Origin: Acidobacteriaceae bacterium
GTDB lineage: Bacteria > Acidobacteriota > Terriglobia > Terriglobales > Acidobacteriaceae
Assembly: GCA_003132825.1 (NCBI GenBank)
Contig: PKYX01000316.1
Coordinates: 1-5,495 of the forward strand
Direction of reading: 5' to 3'
DNA length: 5,495 bases
Position numbers and translations under genes: made by a program. A model generated the notes under the pieces. The model did not search any database and was not told the origin of the DNA. It worked only from the letters and a program-made list of their open reading frames with translations. This document shows positions 5,328-5,495 of this stretch, piece by piece (the first letter of the stretch is position 1; each line of letters begins with the position of its first letter).

Positions 5328-5379
5328 GCGCGAATGATCGCGCGAGGCTAACTGAGTGGAGATGCCGCGTCGGCGCGGC
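5328..5379. other. Two small GC hairpins in the leader of the reductase gene
   Basis: GCGCG (5328-5332) pairs with CGCGC (5339-5343) around a 6-base loop, just upstream of the reductase Shine-Dalgarno. GCCGCG (5364-5369) pairs with CGCGGC (5374-5379) around a TCGG tetraloop. Neither is followed by a T tract on the minus strand. They may structure the 5' untranslated region; no known riboswitch is recognised. Confidence 0.35.
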
Positions 5380-5470
5380 CGGTGTTACACAGTCCATGAC
5401 CGGACAATCGTATTACGAAACTCGAATATCAGGTATAGCGAGCGTTTAGAAACCATCGTCAGATCACTTC

Positions 5471-5476
5471 ATTATA
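5471..5476 (-). promoter_or_regulatory. Possible -10 box of the reductase-lipoprotein-M61 transcript
   Basis: The minus strand carries a perfect TATAAT in a short AT-rich island (about 5465-5490) within otherwise GC-rich DNA. A -35 box with 17-base spacing would fall at or beyond the right window edge and cannot be checked. If used, the message would have an untranslated leader of roughly 150 bases containing the two hairpins. Confidence 0.35.
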
Positions 5477-5495
5477 TTTATTTCTTGAACCGCCC

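Overview
The window reads as a piece of a GC-rich soil-type bacterial chromosome, most likely Acidobacteriota. That is an inference from protein style. The small exported protein at 1517-1936 resembles a family I know mainly from Acidobacteriota. The neighbourhood also has a Tat-exported aldo/keto reductase, a glycine-rich 'NGNW' lipoprotein and an exported M61 peptidase, a mix common in that phylum. No tRNA, rRNA, CRISPR array, phage gene or plasmid function was seen.

Layout. Positions 1-93 hold no supportable gene, only a three-unit TAGGGAC heptamer repeat. A GNAT acetyltransferase lies on the minus strand (627 to 94). It has no ribosome binding site but has a promoter placed so that the mRNA would start almost at the ATG. 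Just upstream is the 3' end of a dead IS5-family transposase (about 662-888, plus strand) with two single-base deletions. A possible scrap of a TPR gene follows (890-940). The stretch 941-1516 is a gene graveyard and leader region. Its clearest content is a minus-strand relic of the C-terminus of an M61 peptidase (1083-1163). The relic, together with its 3' flank, is a diverged copy of the 3' end of the intact M61 gene about 1.1 kb away.

The first gene on the plus strand with strong signals is a 139-residue exported protein (1517-1936) with a perfect Shine-Dalgarno and an 11-bp terminator hairpin. It converges on a minus-strand cluster read from the right edge: Tat-exported aldo/keto reductase (5311 to 4430), short lipoprotein (4359 to 4078) and exported M61 peptidase with a PDZ domain (4151 to 2199). 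The cluster has short gaps and one 74-base overlap, and no clear internal promoter, so it is probably one transcript. All three products carry export signals, so a shared envelope or periplasmic location is reasonable. No joint pathway can be deduced.

I do not see a convincing new molecular system here. The most informative signals are historical: the duplicated and decayed M61 3' end, the lipoprotein that seems cut short exactly where the M61 gene begins, and the IS relic against the acetyltransferase promoter. One biochemical oddity is a Glu in place of the catalytic Asp of the aldo/keto reductase tetrad.
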